Assembly (NCBI GenBank): GCA_026120185.1
Contig: JANUWF010001491.1
Location: 2,294,001-2,358,000 of the forward strand
DNA from: Voacanga thouarsii
Taxonomy: Eukaryota; Streptophyta; Magnoliopsida; Gentianales; Apocynaceae
Reading direction: 5' to 3'
Length of the DNA: 64,000 nt
In this document: positions 46,698-58,303 of the stretch, in pieces
Position numbering within the stretch: position 1 is the stretch's first letter
How the letters are laid out: each line of letters begins with the position of its first letter
The notes under the pieces: model-generated
Told to the model about the DNA's origin: nothing
Database searches by the model: none
The model's input: the letters and a program-made list of their open reading frames with translations, nothing else
Made by a program: the position numbers and the translations under genes

Positions 46698-47798
46698 TGA
46701 TATGATCTTGGGAAGCTCAAACAAGGTGGATTAAACTCTGGATCAAGAAACTCATCAAACTCACACATAAGAACACCAAAATGCAAAGAAATTAACACTC
46801 TTGTGTTAAAATGAATCTATCCTACTTCAAAAACACCTTAATACCCCTAATCTATCAAAGATTAGAACACCAAGGATAGGAATTTGAAGGCACCTAACTC
46901 AATCCTATCAAACACACTAGGCAGCCTAGCACTTAGAATAAATATAGAGTTTAGATTATCCCTTAAAATTTAGAGAAAAGATCAAATGTGGGAGTAAATC
47001 CTTTAATTTAGTCTTGATGTTTAATGGACATCACTTAAGAGGATCACCCTCAAACACTCTCCCTCTAGAGAGAAAAATCTAAATTTCTTTCACAAAAATA
47101 CCAAAGTTGTGTTGTAAGTGTTATAATGGCATATTTATAGTAGTCTTTACCTAAACTACTTAACGAACTAAACCTAAATATTACATGGCCTTAATACATT
47201 TTGAGGCCCTATTACATGCATTGAATTAGGTTAAAACATAATAAGAGCCATGGGAATTTAATTGGAAATAAAACAGAACAAAATAAAAAAATTCAGGAAA
47301 ATAGGGTAGGGCCCGAATAGACCTAGCGCCAAGTGCATTGGGTGGACCTGGTGCCAAGTGTGTTCTAGAAAAAGAACCCTGCTCCAGTGTGGATCTGGTA
47401 TCAGGTGTGCTAGTGAACCTAGCGGCAAATGCATTCTGGTTCGCCGTCCCTCTTTTATTGCACTTCAAATCTTTCTCTTTGGACCTCTATTCCATTTCTC
47501 TTTGTTTCTTTGATCCTCCAAATAAAATGTTGGTCATCTTGAGCTCTTCTTGATATTCCTTTGGCCTTCAATCCTTGTTTAAAGATTGACTTGATCCTCC
47601 ACATGAATGGTTACTTGTGTTGTACATCCTTTGGCCCTTCGTTTACTATCTATCTCTTCACAATCTTTTTATATCTTGGCTTGAAAATCCTCCCAAAACA
47701 TCTTGAATGTTGAATGTCTCCACGGAGATTTGAAGCAAGTGTTGACTTTCCATCCTCCTTCTTTAGATGTGCCTTGTTGCATGGATAGATTCCTATCA
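46698..47798 (-). repeat. 5' LTR of the gypsy derivative
   Basis: 1101 bp. On the minus strand it starts TGATAGGAATCTATCC and ends ...ATCATATCA next to the primer site. Contains no gene. Confidence 0.88.
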
Positions 47799-47803
47799 AT
47801 AAA

Positions 47804-50583
47804 TTTTTTTTTTTTTTTCATATATCAAAACAAGTTTCCAAGAGTATTTGGGCCATTTTCCCGTACTTGATCACAAAAGTCATTTCCAAGGGCATTCGGG
47901 TCATTTTACCCATACCTGATTCCAAAAGACTTTCTAAGAGTATCTGGGTCATTTAACCCTTACCTGATTTGAAAAGTATTCACAAAAGTTTCAATTGGGA
48001 TATTTTGGTTATTTACCAAATACCCGATTCCAAAGGCTTTCATAAAACATTCAAATAAGGACATTTGGACCATTTTCCGAATACCTAATTCCAAAAAGAA
48101 CTCATTTCAAGAAATCCAAAATTTTAATCTGAAAAGATGATTAAATTCACAGTTTCTAAATATATTTCCATAAAATGTTCCAATAAGTGTATTTCAATCA
48201 ATTCATGAATACCTGATTCTAGAATTTACCATTTCCGAAAAATCCTAAGTTTTTAATCCAAAAATGACTAAATTCACAAATTCCTTCTTTATTAATTCAT
48301 TAAGGTTTCCAAGCCAAATATGAAGTTCATTTGAGTCCAAAATGGTATAAGAATAAATCTTGCTCAGATAAACCTTCAATATATTCAGGGATTTCCAAAG
48401 TAGTATAAAATATAGCATTTTGTGGAAAAGTAATGCACACTAGCTTTCAAAAGGTTTTGGAATTCAAAGGGACTCATCTCGTGTCCTAATTAACTTTTTC
48501 CGTTCACGGCCATTCGACCCCTGTTTCTACCATTTCCAACGAACCATTGGTTGTTTACTGATAAACCTATATTAAATATCGTTTTTAGGATAAATCGTGT
48601 ATGGTCGAAAAGTAGCCGACAGTTACCCAACGTCCAACCAACGTTTAGCCGACGGGGCTGACAATTAGCCGACCGTTAAGGAAAACATTCAACTTTCGTT
48701 CACGTCGTTTTTTCATTGTTTATTCAAATCTTTCATTTTCCCTTTCCCGTAGTATTCCCCCCTTCATATACAAAGGATTCACTCCATATTTCTCATTCAT
48801 GTAATCCAAAATCGTACAATTAAATCATCCTTAACTTCATCCATTTTCGAACTAATTTTCTGAAATTTCATAGCTTGACACACGATTTTGTTTTGCACTT
48901 AACGTTCGATCAGCAACTCCAATTTGGCTCTATGGTATGCCAAAATGACCATAAGACTCTTTAACTTTAATGTTGTATAGGCCTTTTTTCAAAGTCCTAG
49001 TTCTCGGACACAATACAGGGCAAAAATAGTCCTAGTAGTTTTGCTTTAATTCTACTATTCATGCTTCCCTTTGTTTTCCTTTAGCCTTTAACACCTTGAG
49101 AACATTAATTCATTCAACTTTCCTTCAAATCATCTTTAATTCTATAATTTACATATTCCAATATCTCACACGAGTCATGCTTATTCAACACAAATTCACT
49201 TCTTCAAATCAAATGCTAGTATAATTCATTTTTCCAACCAAGTAACTTTCATTTTCATTCTACCTTGGTCATCATCTCCTCAATTGAAAACAATCCTTCA
49301 AACTACCATATATATATTAAGTTTTTCTTCACAAAAAAACATATCCTAAAGCTTCTAGGTAGCCGAAACATATAGACACATAGAGAGTTCACAACAAAGT
49401 TTATAACCCTAGCTTTCGATCCAAAATCAAGACATGAAAATCATGTTTTCATGTTAAAATTGATATCATAATGATCACCATTCACCTAACAACAACTTTA
49501 ATTCAAGTAAGGTAGGGTTTCACCTTGTATTTAGAGCTCTTTGGTGTGATTTTCTCCAAGAACCTCTCAAGAACTCACATACCACACCAAGAATACCCAC
49601 TAGCTACCTTTTTCTTTCCTTTTTCTATTTTCTCTAGATTTCTTTCCATTTATTTCTCTCCCCTTGAGGCTGCCAAAATTCTGAGCTGTAGAACAACCTT
49701 CCCACCATCATTCTCATCAGATTTTTGGGCAAGAGAATTTTAAATCAATTAATTGTATGGTGGCCAATGTATAGGTGTGTTCCAATGAAAATTTTTCACA
49801 CCAACCACTTATTTTCCTCCTCAAAATTTTCTCCTCATTTCTCTTGTATGGCTGGCAATTTTCTTGACCAATTTTCAGCCATTCAACCACCTTCTCATGG
49901 TCCATGTATTGGCCAATCACGCTGCACAAGACCTTAATAAAAGGGCCCACAAATGATGTGCTCCAATCACAAAAAATACACATCATCCATTATTTATTTT
50001 GTAATCCTTTAATTCCTTGTATCTTGCATGAATTCTTCATGCAACCTCTCATAAGTTGACACATGTCAAGGCTACCAATCATAAAATGGCACACGTCCAA
50101 ATTTTTTACAGCATTTTCTATTTTTTCTCACACATGACCAAAATCGGATCCGAAACGTAAAAATATTTTATTTCGCCATTCAACTCCAAAAATTTCACTG
50201 CATCCATTGGTAATACTTAAATCCTTCAATTCCTTCTTAGTTTGGTCAAATTCGGGGTTAAAGTCATGGGCACAATCAAAATGATGAAAATGCCCCCGAT
50301 AACCCGAATAATAAAATTCACAGCAAAATGTACGTCTCATCGCCCTGATCAATTCCTCTTATTAGCACACTATCAAATTCATATTGTATTCACAATAATA
50401 GCCTTTCAAAGATTTAGGGTACGGGTAGAATAAATCTAATAATTACACCCAGGTCCCGACAAAATATTATTATACCAAAATATTCGTTTCATTACACTAG
50501 TCATCTTTTATTCAGCCCATTGATATAAATTCTCATCCTATTACAAGTTATAGCCATTCAAAGGTAAAATACAGGGTATTACA
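47804..50583 (-). repeat. L1 5' LTR, right part
   Basis: Continues L1 LTR sequence; 48470-49270 parallels 26390-27185 closely. It ends GGGTATTACA at 50583, which is the LTR 5' end on the minus strand, and directly abuts the copia RT at 50584. Short frames here have partners in the other LTR and are not genes. Confidence 0.88.
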
Positions 50584-51680
50584 CATATCCCATGGGACAT
50601 GGGTAAGAATCCCCTTTTGAATTAACCCATTCTAAACCTCTTTAGCACTTTGTCTATATATGTAGACTACGAAAGACCTAGCAACCTATTTAACCTATCT
50701 CTATCGATCCTAATTCTAAGAAAATAGGTTGCTCCTCCATGATTTTTCATGGATAATTTCTTGGACAACCAAACTTCAACTGATTGAAGGAGAGGTAAAC
50801 TGTTTTTTATTAGCAATATGTCATCTACATAAAGCAATAACGATTACACTTCCACTAACCTTCTTGTACACATAAGGCACATCCATGTTTTAAATGAAAC
50901 CAAACTCTTTGATTGTTTCATCAAAACGGATGTTCCAACTCCTAGAAGCTTGCTTAAGTCCATAAATAGATCTTTGCAGTTTGTACATTTTTTGCTATCA
51001 TTGGATGTGAAACCCTCAGGTTGTGTTATATACACTTTCTCAGTTAGATTTTCATTTAGGAAAACTATTTTCACTTCCATTTGCCAGATCTCATAATCAT
51101 GATGAGCAGCAGTGGCTAGGAGTATCCTGATAGATTTTAGCATGGCTACTGGCGAGAATGTTTCGTCATAGTAAATACTATATTGTTAACAATAACCCTT
51201 AGCGACTAGTTATGCTTTATAGGTAACTAGGTTACCATCCATGTCAATTTTCTTCTTGAAAACCCATTTGCACCTAATAGGTTTGATTCCTTTGGGTCGA
51301 TCAACCAAAGTCCATAGTTGGTTTTCGTGCATAAAATCCATCTTTAACTTTATGGGATCAAGCCATTTGTTAGAATCTGAACTATTCAGTACATCATTGT
51401 ATGTAGTAGGCTCATTTTCATCTATGAAAAATACGTCATTATGGTCATTTATGAGAAATCTATATCTCTCAGGTGCCACACGTATCCTACTTAACCTACG
51501 ATGATCTTGTGCAGTAGAAAGTTCATACATTCTCTCAATAGATGTGGAATTAGACGATTGATCATTGTTTGTTTGTTCTCCTTGAACTTTACTAAGTTCA
51601 ATTTTACTCTCACTGTCCCCTTTAAGCATTTGCTCTTTCTCTAAGAAGAAAGGATGCTTCAAAACAAACACTTTGTTTTT
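50584..51680 (-). pseudogene. Old copia element C: reverse transcriptase, truncated
   Basis: Minus-strand peptides in order: VPERYRFLINDHNDVFF linker, WTLVDRPKGIKPIRCKW, YDEIWQM-type block reading HHDYEIWQMEVKIVFL, EKVYITQPEGF, LLLYVDDILLI (catalytic YVDD near 50812-50830), GLSYSTYIDKVLKRF and KRGFLPMSHG. It ends at 50584 where L1 inserted. RNase H and the 3' LTR are not found on the other side of L1. Several frame changes occur. It is the copia counterpart of the RT that copies element RNA. Confidence 0.87.
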
Positions 51681-52760
51681 TATGGGAGCTAGAAGTGATT
51701 CTCAAAATATTCTTTCGAATATCCCACAAACAAACACTTGTCAGACTTACTGTCAAGTTTGTCTGACAGTGGCCTTTTGACAATGGCAAGTCAACCATAT
51801 ATTCTCAAGTGAGATAACTTTGGTTTCCTGCCAAAGAACATCTCAAATGGGATAGTATCAACTATTTTTTATGAAACTTTGTTTAGAATATAAACAGAAA
51901 TCTCTAGTGTGTACCCCTAAAATAATTTTGGCAAGTCTACAGAAGTCATCATGGTCCATTCCATATCTAGAAGGGTTTGACTTTTTCTCTCAAATACACT
52001 ATTGTGTTGAGGTGTATGTGGTAACCTTGAAAATCTTAGCTTAAGTATTCATCTCCTTGATCCGATCTTAGAGTCTTAATACTATTGCTATGTTGGTTCT
52101 CCACTTCATTCTTAAAGTCTTTAAACTTTTCAAAAGCTTCTGGTTTGTATTTTATTAAATACAAATACCCATATCGTGAAAAATCATTGATAAAGGTTTG
52201 AAATAGTTATAACCTCCACTTACTTGTATAGATTGGGTCACATATATCAAAATGTATGAGTTCTAATAACTTTTTGACCCTTTCTCTTTTTCCAGAAAAA
52301 AAGGGTTTTAGCCTTTTTACCTAGTAATAAGACTCGCAAGTGTCATATGATTCATAATCAAATGACCCTAAGTCACTAAGCCTGTGTAACTTAGAAACAC
52401 GATTCTCGTTTACGTTGCCTAAACGACAATGCCATAAGTAAAAGGTGTTTGGGTTATCAACCTTTGGTTTCTTATTATTTATATTGAGAATTGGATTATC
52501 CATGTCCAGAACATGTAAACTATTAACTAAAGTTGCAAAACCATAATGAATATCATTCAATGAAAAAGAACAGCATTTATTCTTAAATATCAAATGAAAT
52601 CCACACAAGTCTAAGCACATAACTGAGATAATATTTTTCATTAAAACTGGTACAAAATAATAGTTTTGCAGTTCTAAAACTAATCCTAAAGGAAGGTTCA
52701 GCTCATATGTCTCCATAGCAATTATAGCAACCTTTACTCTATATGTAGTAAGTGGGTTCA
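51681..52760 (-). pseudogene. Copia C: protease end and integrase, broken
   Basis: The minus strand near 52700-52321 gives the protease-to-integrase part ending NTFYLWHCRLGNVNENRVSK and YDTCESYY (integrase zinc-binding; the last Cys of CESC replaced by Tyr). The core follows in pieces: FINDFSRYGYLYLIKYK, KTLRSDQGDEYLS, PQHNSVFERKSQT. The usual PQQNGVAERRNRT box is altered. Stops and frame changes are frequent in 51700-52320. No intact protein can be made. Confidence 0.82.
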
Positions 52761-53321
52761 CGTCGCCTTTCTCTAGCTTTCTACTGCCCTTTGGTCCCTA
52801 TAAGTTATTGTACAAATGAGATCCACATCCAATATTCAATACCCATATCTCATTTTAAAAGGCAATATTTATCTTAATCATAAACATACCAAGAGTAGAA
52901 GTAGAAGTACCCACAAGCTTCTTCTTCTACTTCTTTTTCTTAACTGTCTCCAAGTAGGCGTTACAGTTATGCCTCCAGTGGCCTATTTTACCACAGTGAT
53001 GGCATGGGCTTTTATGACTACAACCTTCTTCTTCACATCAATTTTTAGCTTAGTGGGAGCCTTCATCTTTCTTTGAACTTTCCTCTAGGAAGAAGAAGAT
53101 TCTACCATCAAAACTACATTGGAATCCTTTTTTAAAGAGGACTCTACAGTTTTGAGAAAATTGATCAACTCAAGAATGGTAGATTTGATCGTGTTCATCT
53201 AATAGTTAATAAAAAATTATCAAAAACTATTAGGTAAAGAATGTATAATTAAGTCAACATTTAATTCATAGTCCATCACAAACCCAAGAGACCCAAACTT
53301 CTCAATCAAGCCCAGCATATT
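52761..53321 (-). pseudogene. Copia C: gag C-terminal half
   Basis: The minus strand from the insertion point encodes MLGLIEKFGSLGFVMDYEL and SLPNSF, typical of copia gag, then a Ser/Lys-rich part and the knuckle CHHCGKIGHWRHNC (about 52960-53003) with all ligands. The first half of gag lies at 62448-62907, beyond the Athila insertion; joining at atatt restores the order. Confidence 0.85.
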
Positions 53322-54758
53322 TGATGCGTTCAGACTTGGGTATAAAAATCATACAAAATTAAGCACATTCCCAATCAAGTTTAAATTAAAATGTTAAACC
53401 CAAACTACACATATGAGCAAGCGTACTCATCATTAACTTAGCATAGGGTTAAAACAACAGTCGATCCTCAAGGAACAAGTAGACATTAATTACCCTTCTT
53501 TCATTATTTAACCGACTTGACAAAGTGAAAAATAAATAAAAATAAAATAAAATAAATATATGTATATGTCAAGGATGTAGATTTATGCAACTCAAGCTAT
53601 TGTTTAGACAAACATGATCTAAAAGAACTTAACCACTATCATAACCAATTATTCTCATAGCACCATGAAGGATGAAGGTAGACTCACTTTGATAGTCAAT
53701 CCATAAAATCACTATCTCCTAGATAAATTAGAATCACTTGGTCCGTCTCAACTAATTCATCCAAAAAACACATTAAACATAATCTTTAATTAAATTCCCT
53801 TGGTCTCGGCGAATTTAGAACATGAAATTAATCCATGAACCCTTGGTCTCGGAAGACATCAATTAATCTTCAATTACCAGTTCTTAAACAATTAAACCCT
53901 CTTTGGTCCAGCAAGTCAATTGCCAAAAGAATATGAAACTAATAAATCAAAACACCCATCAACCCCCTTTGGTCCAGCAAGTCAGTGGATAGAATCAACT
54001 AACTAATCTCGTAATAAGTATAAATAATTGAATGCCAAGAATAATAACCAATTAATCAAAAGATCAAATAACTCTAGAAATCATGAATATCTAAAACAAT
54101 GTCGAATTACAATGAAACAATTAACATATCATTGTCCAAGTAAAAGAAAACAAAGTAAAAGAAAGAACTCATAGACAAGCCTTCTTCTTCTTCCTTTGAA
54201 AACCTTCTTGTACAACCCTCCTTGAAGTTTGAAGAATTCTCCTTGGACTGAGTGATTTTCTATGATGATTAATGAATTCTCCCCTTTTCCCTTGTGTTTT
54301 CCATCTATTTATACGCTTAAGAGGTGCCTAAACTTGTAGGTACAAAGTTCTTGGCCGAGTAGAAGTTGGAAGTTGCTAAAACTCTTCAGATTTCCAAAAA
54401 TGCGTAAAAAGATCGCAGCACCGCCTCAGGGACAGACTACAGCCAACACCACCTTTGTCTTTTGGAGCCGGCGCCGCCTTGGTTCTGTTTCTCCACTCGT
54501 CTGTCGATTTTTCTCCGAATTGTGTGCATACGTTTTAGAGTACAGCCGGTGCCGGTTCCAGCCTTGCAGCCGGCGCCGCCTCTACTCTGCTTCGCGACGG
54601 TTTTGCTTTGTTTTACCCAAAATCCTGAAGTAATGACCAAAATACCTTTCTAATGGTAAAATCTCAAATATGAAAGAATATGACCAGTTATTTTACAAAA
54701 TGTATTACAAAAGAACCTCAAATAACTAAGCAAAGTATAACCAATTTAGCTCCTATCA
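53322..54758 (-). repeat. Athila-type 3' LTR
   Basis: 1437 bp. On the minus strand TGATAGGAGC...AACGCATCA. It has a GC-rich block (54462-54595) with CCGGYGCCG motifs. It differs from the other LTR by scattered changes and an extra ~30 bp in that block. Confidence 0.93.
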
Positions 54759-54774
54759 TATTCCCCCACACTTA
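54759..54774 (-). promoter_or_regulatory. Polypurine tract of the Athila-type element
   Basis: The minus strand reads TTAAGTGTGGGGGAATA directly before the LTR start TGATAGG. A near copy lies at 56253-56276. Confidence 0.85.
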
Positions 54775-56547
54775 ACTCTTTGCTTGTCCTCAAGCAAAGT
54801 ATTAAGAACAAGTAGGAAAAACACAAGGCTTTAATCACTCAATCAATTCCAAAACCATATCTTCAATGCTTTCTTTATTCATGAACATAGAACATATCAT
54901 ACTAAATCTTTCATAGCCAATGCAAGACTTTTGTAGTGATAAATGACTTAGTAGAACCATCTCAATACTTTACAATATTCTCAAACCATTGAAAAAAAGT
55001 TAGTTCAAAAAGAGTATGCATTCCATATGCTTACTTTTCATATACTCTCTCTACTAATCCAAGACATATCATTATTCTACTTAGATCAAGTAAGATTTTT
55101 AAGCTTATAATGTAAGGCTAAAGGTTTGTAATGTGGCTTAGCAAATGAAGGATATAGGAACATCAAAAGTCAAAGAAGAACTGAGAGTAAGCAAGAAAAG
55201 GATAACCAAAATAAACTTATAATTCCCAACTTTTCTTGCTCTCCTATTCCACGAATCAATCAGACCATAACCTTATATAACAAATCCTATGTATTTCAAG
55301 CAAATCCTGCATTTTTTTTTTCTCTTTTTCTTTCAACTCTTCTCATCATCAACTCTTTTCCTCACAAGATCACTCAATTTTTTCAGCAATGGTGTCAAGT
55401 GCTTTATATGAACTTACTTTTACAATTTACTCACCATCCCTTTTGTGATCTTTTCCATTCTTTTTTTCCACTACTTTTTCAATTCTCTTCTCTTTTGTTT
55501 TCACTGCTGCTGTTCTTTTCTTTTTCACTCACTTTTCTTTCTAGCAGCTTGTTGTTTTCTCTTTTTACTTCTTCTCTTTTCTTTTCTTCTTTCTCATCTT
55601 TTCCAGCTCACCATTCTTTTCTTTCTCAATTTTTTTTCAACTTCTTCCTTCCATTCCACTTCCTTTCTTTTACTAGTTCCACTTGTAATTGATCCATGAC
55701 TGAGAGTAACAAGTCATGATCTCCATCCCTACATTTTTTCCAACACACATATACTTTCATCCTTCAAGAGCATAAAGATTTGGAAATTATACAAACTCTC
55801 AGCACAAGGAATGGACAAAATATTGTGATGGGTTTTAAAGAAAGAAATCACCAATTTAGGCTCAAAATAGGCACTAGTGATAATATAACAATAGGTAGGC
55901 TTAAAAAGCTCAAACTATCCAAAGAAGGCCTATTACCATCATCCCTAAGTTAAATCATGAATGTCTTTGTTATTTCGCCTCGAGAGGTATTTAAGTAAGT
56001 TCTAGAATTTCCATGAATTTTAGAGAAAAACAGGCTTAAGAATAATGTACAACATTTGATCAAGAACTACTTTGTCCAAGTGGGTGCAAAAAGTCATGCA
56101 TAAGCCATCAATGATCTAGAACATAAGCTCTATAATCCATCATAAAGATATGTACTAAAAAAAATACAGCTTGAAATTGTCAAAGTTTGAAAATTTTCGA
56201 AAAATCCCGCACCCGCATGCAAGAATATGTATAGAAGAATTGTCAATCAAACCATTCCCCCACACCACACTTAAACTGGATATTATCCTCAATGGCCAAA
56301 TAAATATAACCAAAACAACCAATACCATGGGACCAAGCAAAATAAATGAGAAGAGATAGGAAAAACAAAATTCCATTCATTGTGGCGTACAAGAGCTGAA
56401 TGCATGATGAGGGAAGCAGCATCAATGTACCTAAAAAAAATACAAAAGAAAATACCAAAGCATAACAACTAGAAAAGAAAATAAAGCAAAGACAAACAAA
56501 ATAGAGAAGGCCAGAAAACAACCGCTGCTTGGGAAACCACACATTTT
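54775..56547 (-). other. Region between Athila-type pol and 3' LTR
   Basis: About 1.8 kb with no gene I can support. It has a pyrimidine-rich plus strand (55310-55700) and a second polypurine-like site at 56253-56276 (AGTTTAAGTGTGGTGTGGGG on the minus strand). Just after pol a hydrophobic 99-codon frame (56542-56243) starts MWFPKQRLFSGLL. It ends in the conserved non-coding IEDNIQFKCGVG-type segment, so I do not call it an env gene. Confidence 0.6.
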
Positions 56548-57995
56548 CTATGTGGATTTGTCAAAGAGCATGTCCACCTTTTTGGGATGCGGAAGACTAC
56601 CACCTGCATAACGTTTCACCCTATGGCTATTGACTTTGAAAGTGTCCCAAGTAGAGTGAGTGAGTTCGAGGGTGCCAAAAGGGCCGATCTTACTTACCGT
56701 GAATGGTCCCAACCACTGAGATTTCAACTTGCCGGGAAAGAGTTTTAAACGAGACTTGAATAATAGTACTTGCTCGCCTGGTTCAAATTCAGGTCGGTAA
56801 GTGATATGCTTGTCATGCCACCGTTTGACTTTCTCCTTGTACCGTATGGAATGATCATCAACATCATTTCGCAATTCCTCCAAGGCTATGAGTTGAAATA
56901 ACCTGGACTTCCCAACTAACTCAAGATCGAGGTTAACTAGTTTTATCACCCAATAAGCCTTGTGTTCAATTTCAACGAGTAAGTGACAGGATTTACCATA
57001 AACTAACCGAAACGGAGTTGTACCAATCAATGTCTTAAAGGCTGTTCGGTATGCCCAAAGGGTATCATCTAATTTTAAGCTCCAACCTTTTCGAGTATGA
57101 TTGACAGTTTTTTCTAAAATTCGTTTGAGTTCTCTATTAACCACCTCAACTTATCCACTTGTTTGCGGGTGATATGGGGTAGCCAATCTATGGTGCACAC
57201 ATAAGTGTGTGAGAACTTTTTTCATTTGTGCATTGCAAAAATGAGTCCCCCTATCACTAATGAGGACCTTAGACACACCAAAATGAGTGAAAAGCTTTTT
57301 CAGAAATTTAACCACCACCCTTGCATTATTAGTGGGTAAGGCTTGGGCTTTTACCCATTTAGAGACATAATCCACTGCCACTAAGATATATTTATTCCCT
57401 AAAGAACTAGGAAAATGTCCCATAAAGTCTATGCCCCAACTGTCAAATACTTGACATGCTTGAAAAAATTTGTAATGGCATCTCACTAGATTTTGAAAGG
57501 TTACCTGTGCGTTGACACCTATCACAATTTTGGACAAACTTGTGGGCATCTTTAAACAACAAGCGCCAATAGAATTCGGAGTCTAGCACCTTTTGTGCAG
57601 TATTGTTGGCTTGGTAATGGCCTCCAGCAAGTCCTTCATGATAATATCGAAAAATATCTTCCCCTTCCCTAGAATCCACACATCTCCGAATGATTTGGTC
57701 CGCACAACACTTGAACAAATATGGATCATCCCAGAAGTAATGTCGTACATCGGAGAAGAATTTCTTCTTTTGATGTGTCGTGAGGTCTTTTAGGGTAATT
57801 CCTGCAGCCAAGTAATTAGCAAAGTTGGCAAACCATGGTGGGGTTTGGATCTCACCTTTTATGAGCAAGAGTTGCTCATCCGGAAAAGTGTCGTCAATGT
57901 CTTCGTCTAGCAAGGATTCTAGGTTTGGATTATCCAACCTTGATAGATGATCGGTAGACAAGTTTTCTTCTCCCTGTTTGTCCCTAATCTCCAAA
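56548..57995 (-). pseudogene. Athila-type integrase, broken
   Basis: The upstream part (57994-57443) carries LSTDHLSRLDNPN from the RNase H linker and the integrase zinc-binding half YYHEGLAGGHYQANNTA...CDRCQRTGN. The frame shifts near 57480. The core follows: [27 protein letters not shown] and HPQTSG, with a stop where Gln is usual (CAA to TAA), then [15 protein letters not shown] (catalytic Glu). The C-terminal part includes [20 protein letters not shown] and ends at 56548. Integrase joins cDNA to the chromosome. This copy is interrupted twice. Confidence 0.88.
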
Positions 57996-58303
57996 TCAAA
58001 TTCCTACAATGATAGAATCCATCTTAGCAATCTTAGTTTGAAATCATGTTTGGTTAGTAGGTACTTCACGGCCGAATGGTCCGTATATACAATGACTTTG
58101 GATAAAATAAGATAAGAGTGGAATTTATCAAAGGCAAACACTATAGCAAGCAACTCTTTCTCTGTTGTTGTGTAATTTTCCTGTGCATCCGTTAGAGTAT
58201 TGCTGGCATAGTATATCGGTTGGAAGTGCTTGTTCCGTCTTTGTCCCAATACTGCACCAACTGCAAAGTCACTTGCATCACACATTAGCTCAAAGGGAAG
58301 AGA
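57996..58303 (-). pseudogene. Athila-type RNase H
   Basis: The minus strand encodes MCDASDFAVGAVLGQR, YYASNTLTDAQENY, TTTEKELLAIVFAFDKF and VIVYTDHSAVKYLL: the Asp, Glu and Asp of the RNase H site are visible. A TAG just upstream stands where SLPFE is preceded by Trp (TGG to TAG). A stop before EFDLE separates it from the integrase. RNase H removes the RNA strand during cDNA synthesis. Confidence 0.85.

Larger units (their letters stand above)
40696..47798 (-). mobile_element. Gypsy derivative with gag and protease but no polymerase
   Basis: LTRs at 40696-41731 and 46698-47798 are flanked by perfect TSDs ataaa (40691-40695, 47799-47803). The primer site (minus strand TGGTATTAGAGC, 46684-46695) and polypurine tract (41732-41745) fix the minus orientation. 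The interior without the inserted LTR is about 3.5 kb and holds a gag-like region and a protease remnant. RT, RNase H and integrase are absent between protease and polypurine tract. The protease neighbourhood (LLGRPWLYD) matches the G1 type, so it was mobilised by a G1-like element or lost pol after insertion. Confidence 0.85.
24915..50583 (-). mobile_element. Large non-autonomous LTR element (L1), twice interrupted
   Basis: Two related ~4-kb LTRs flank only 1173 bp of internal DNA (38336-39508). The orientation is minus: primer site next to 39509, polypurine tract next to 38335. The right LTR starts TGTAATACCC at 50583. The left LTR lacks its last ~200 bp and abuts the gypsy pol tail. No protease, RT or integrase is present, so it would need enzymes from a related Tekay-like element. 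It is a LARD-like derivative. Inserts at 27190-37030 and 40696-47798 must be removed to see the structure. Confidence 0.8.

Noticed and set aside
55399..55699. Phe/Ser/Leu-rich plus-strand frames
   Set aside because: Low-complexity pyrimidine tract within the Athila-type 3' region; no support for coding.
56243..56542. An env-like membrane protein after Athila-type pol
   Set aside because: The frame is hydrophobic, but its end overlaps the conserved non-coding segment before the polypurine-like site, and no signal peptide-ectodomain-anchor order is visible.
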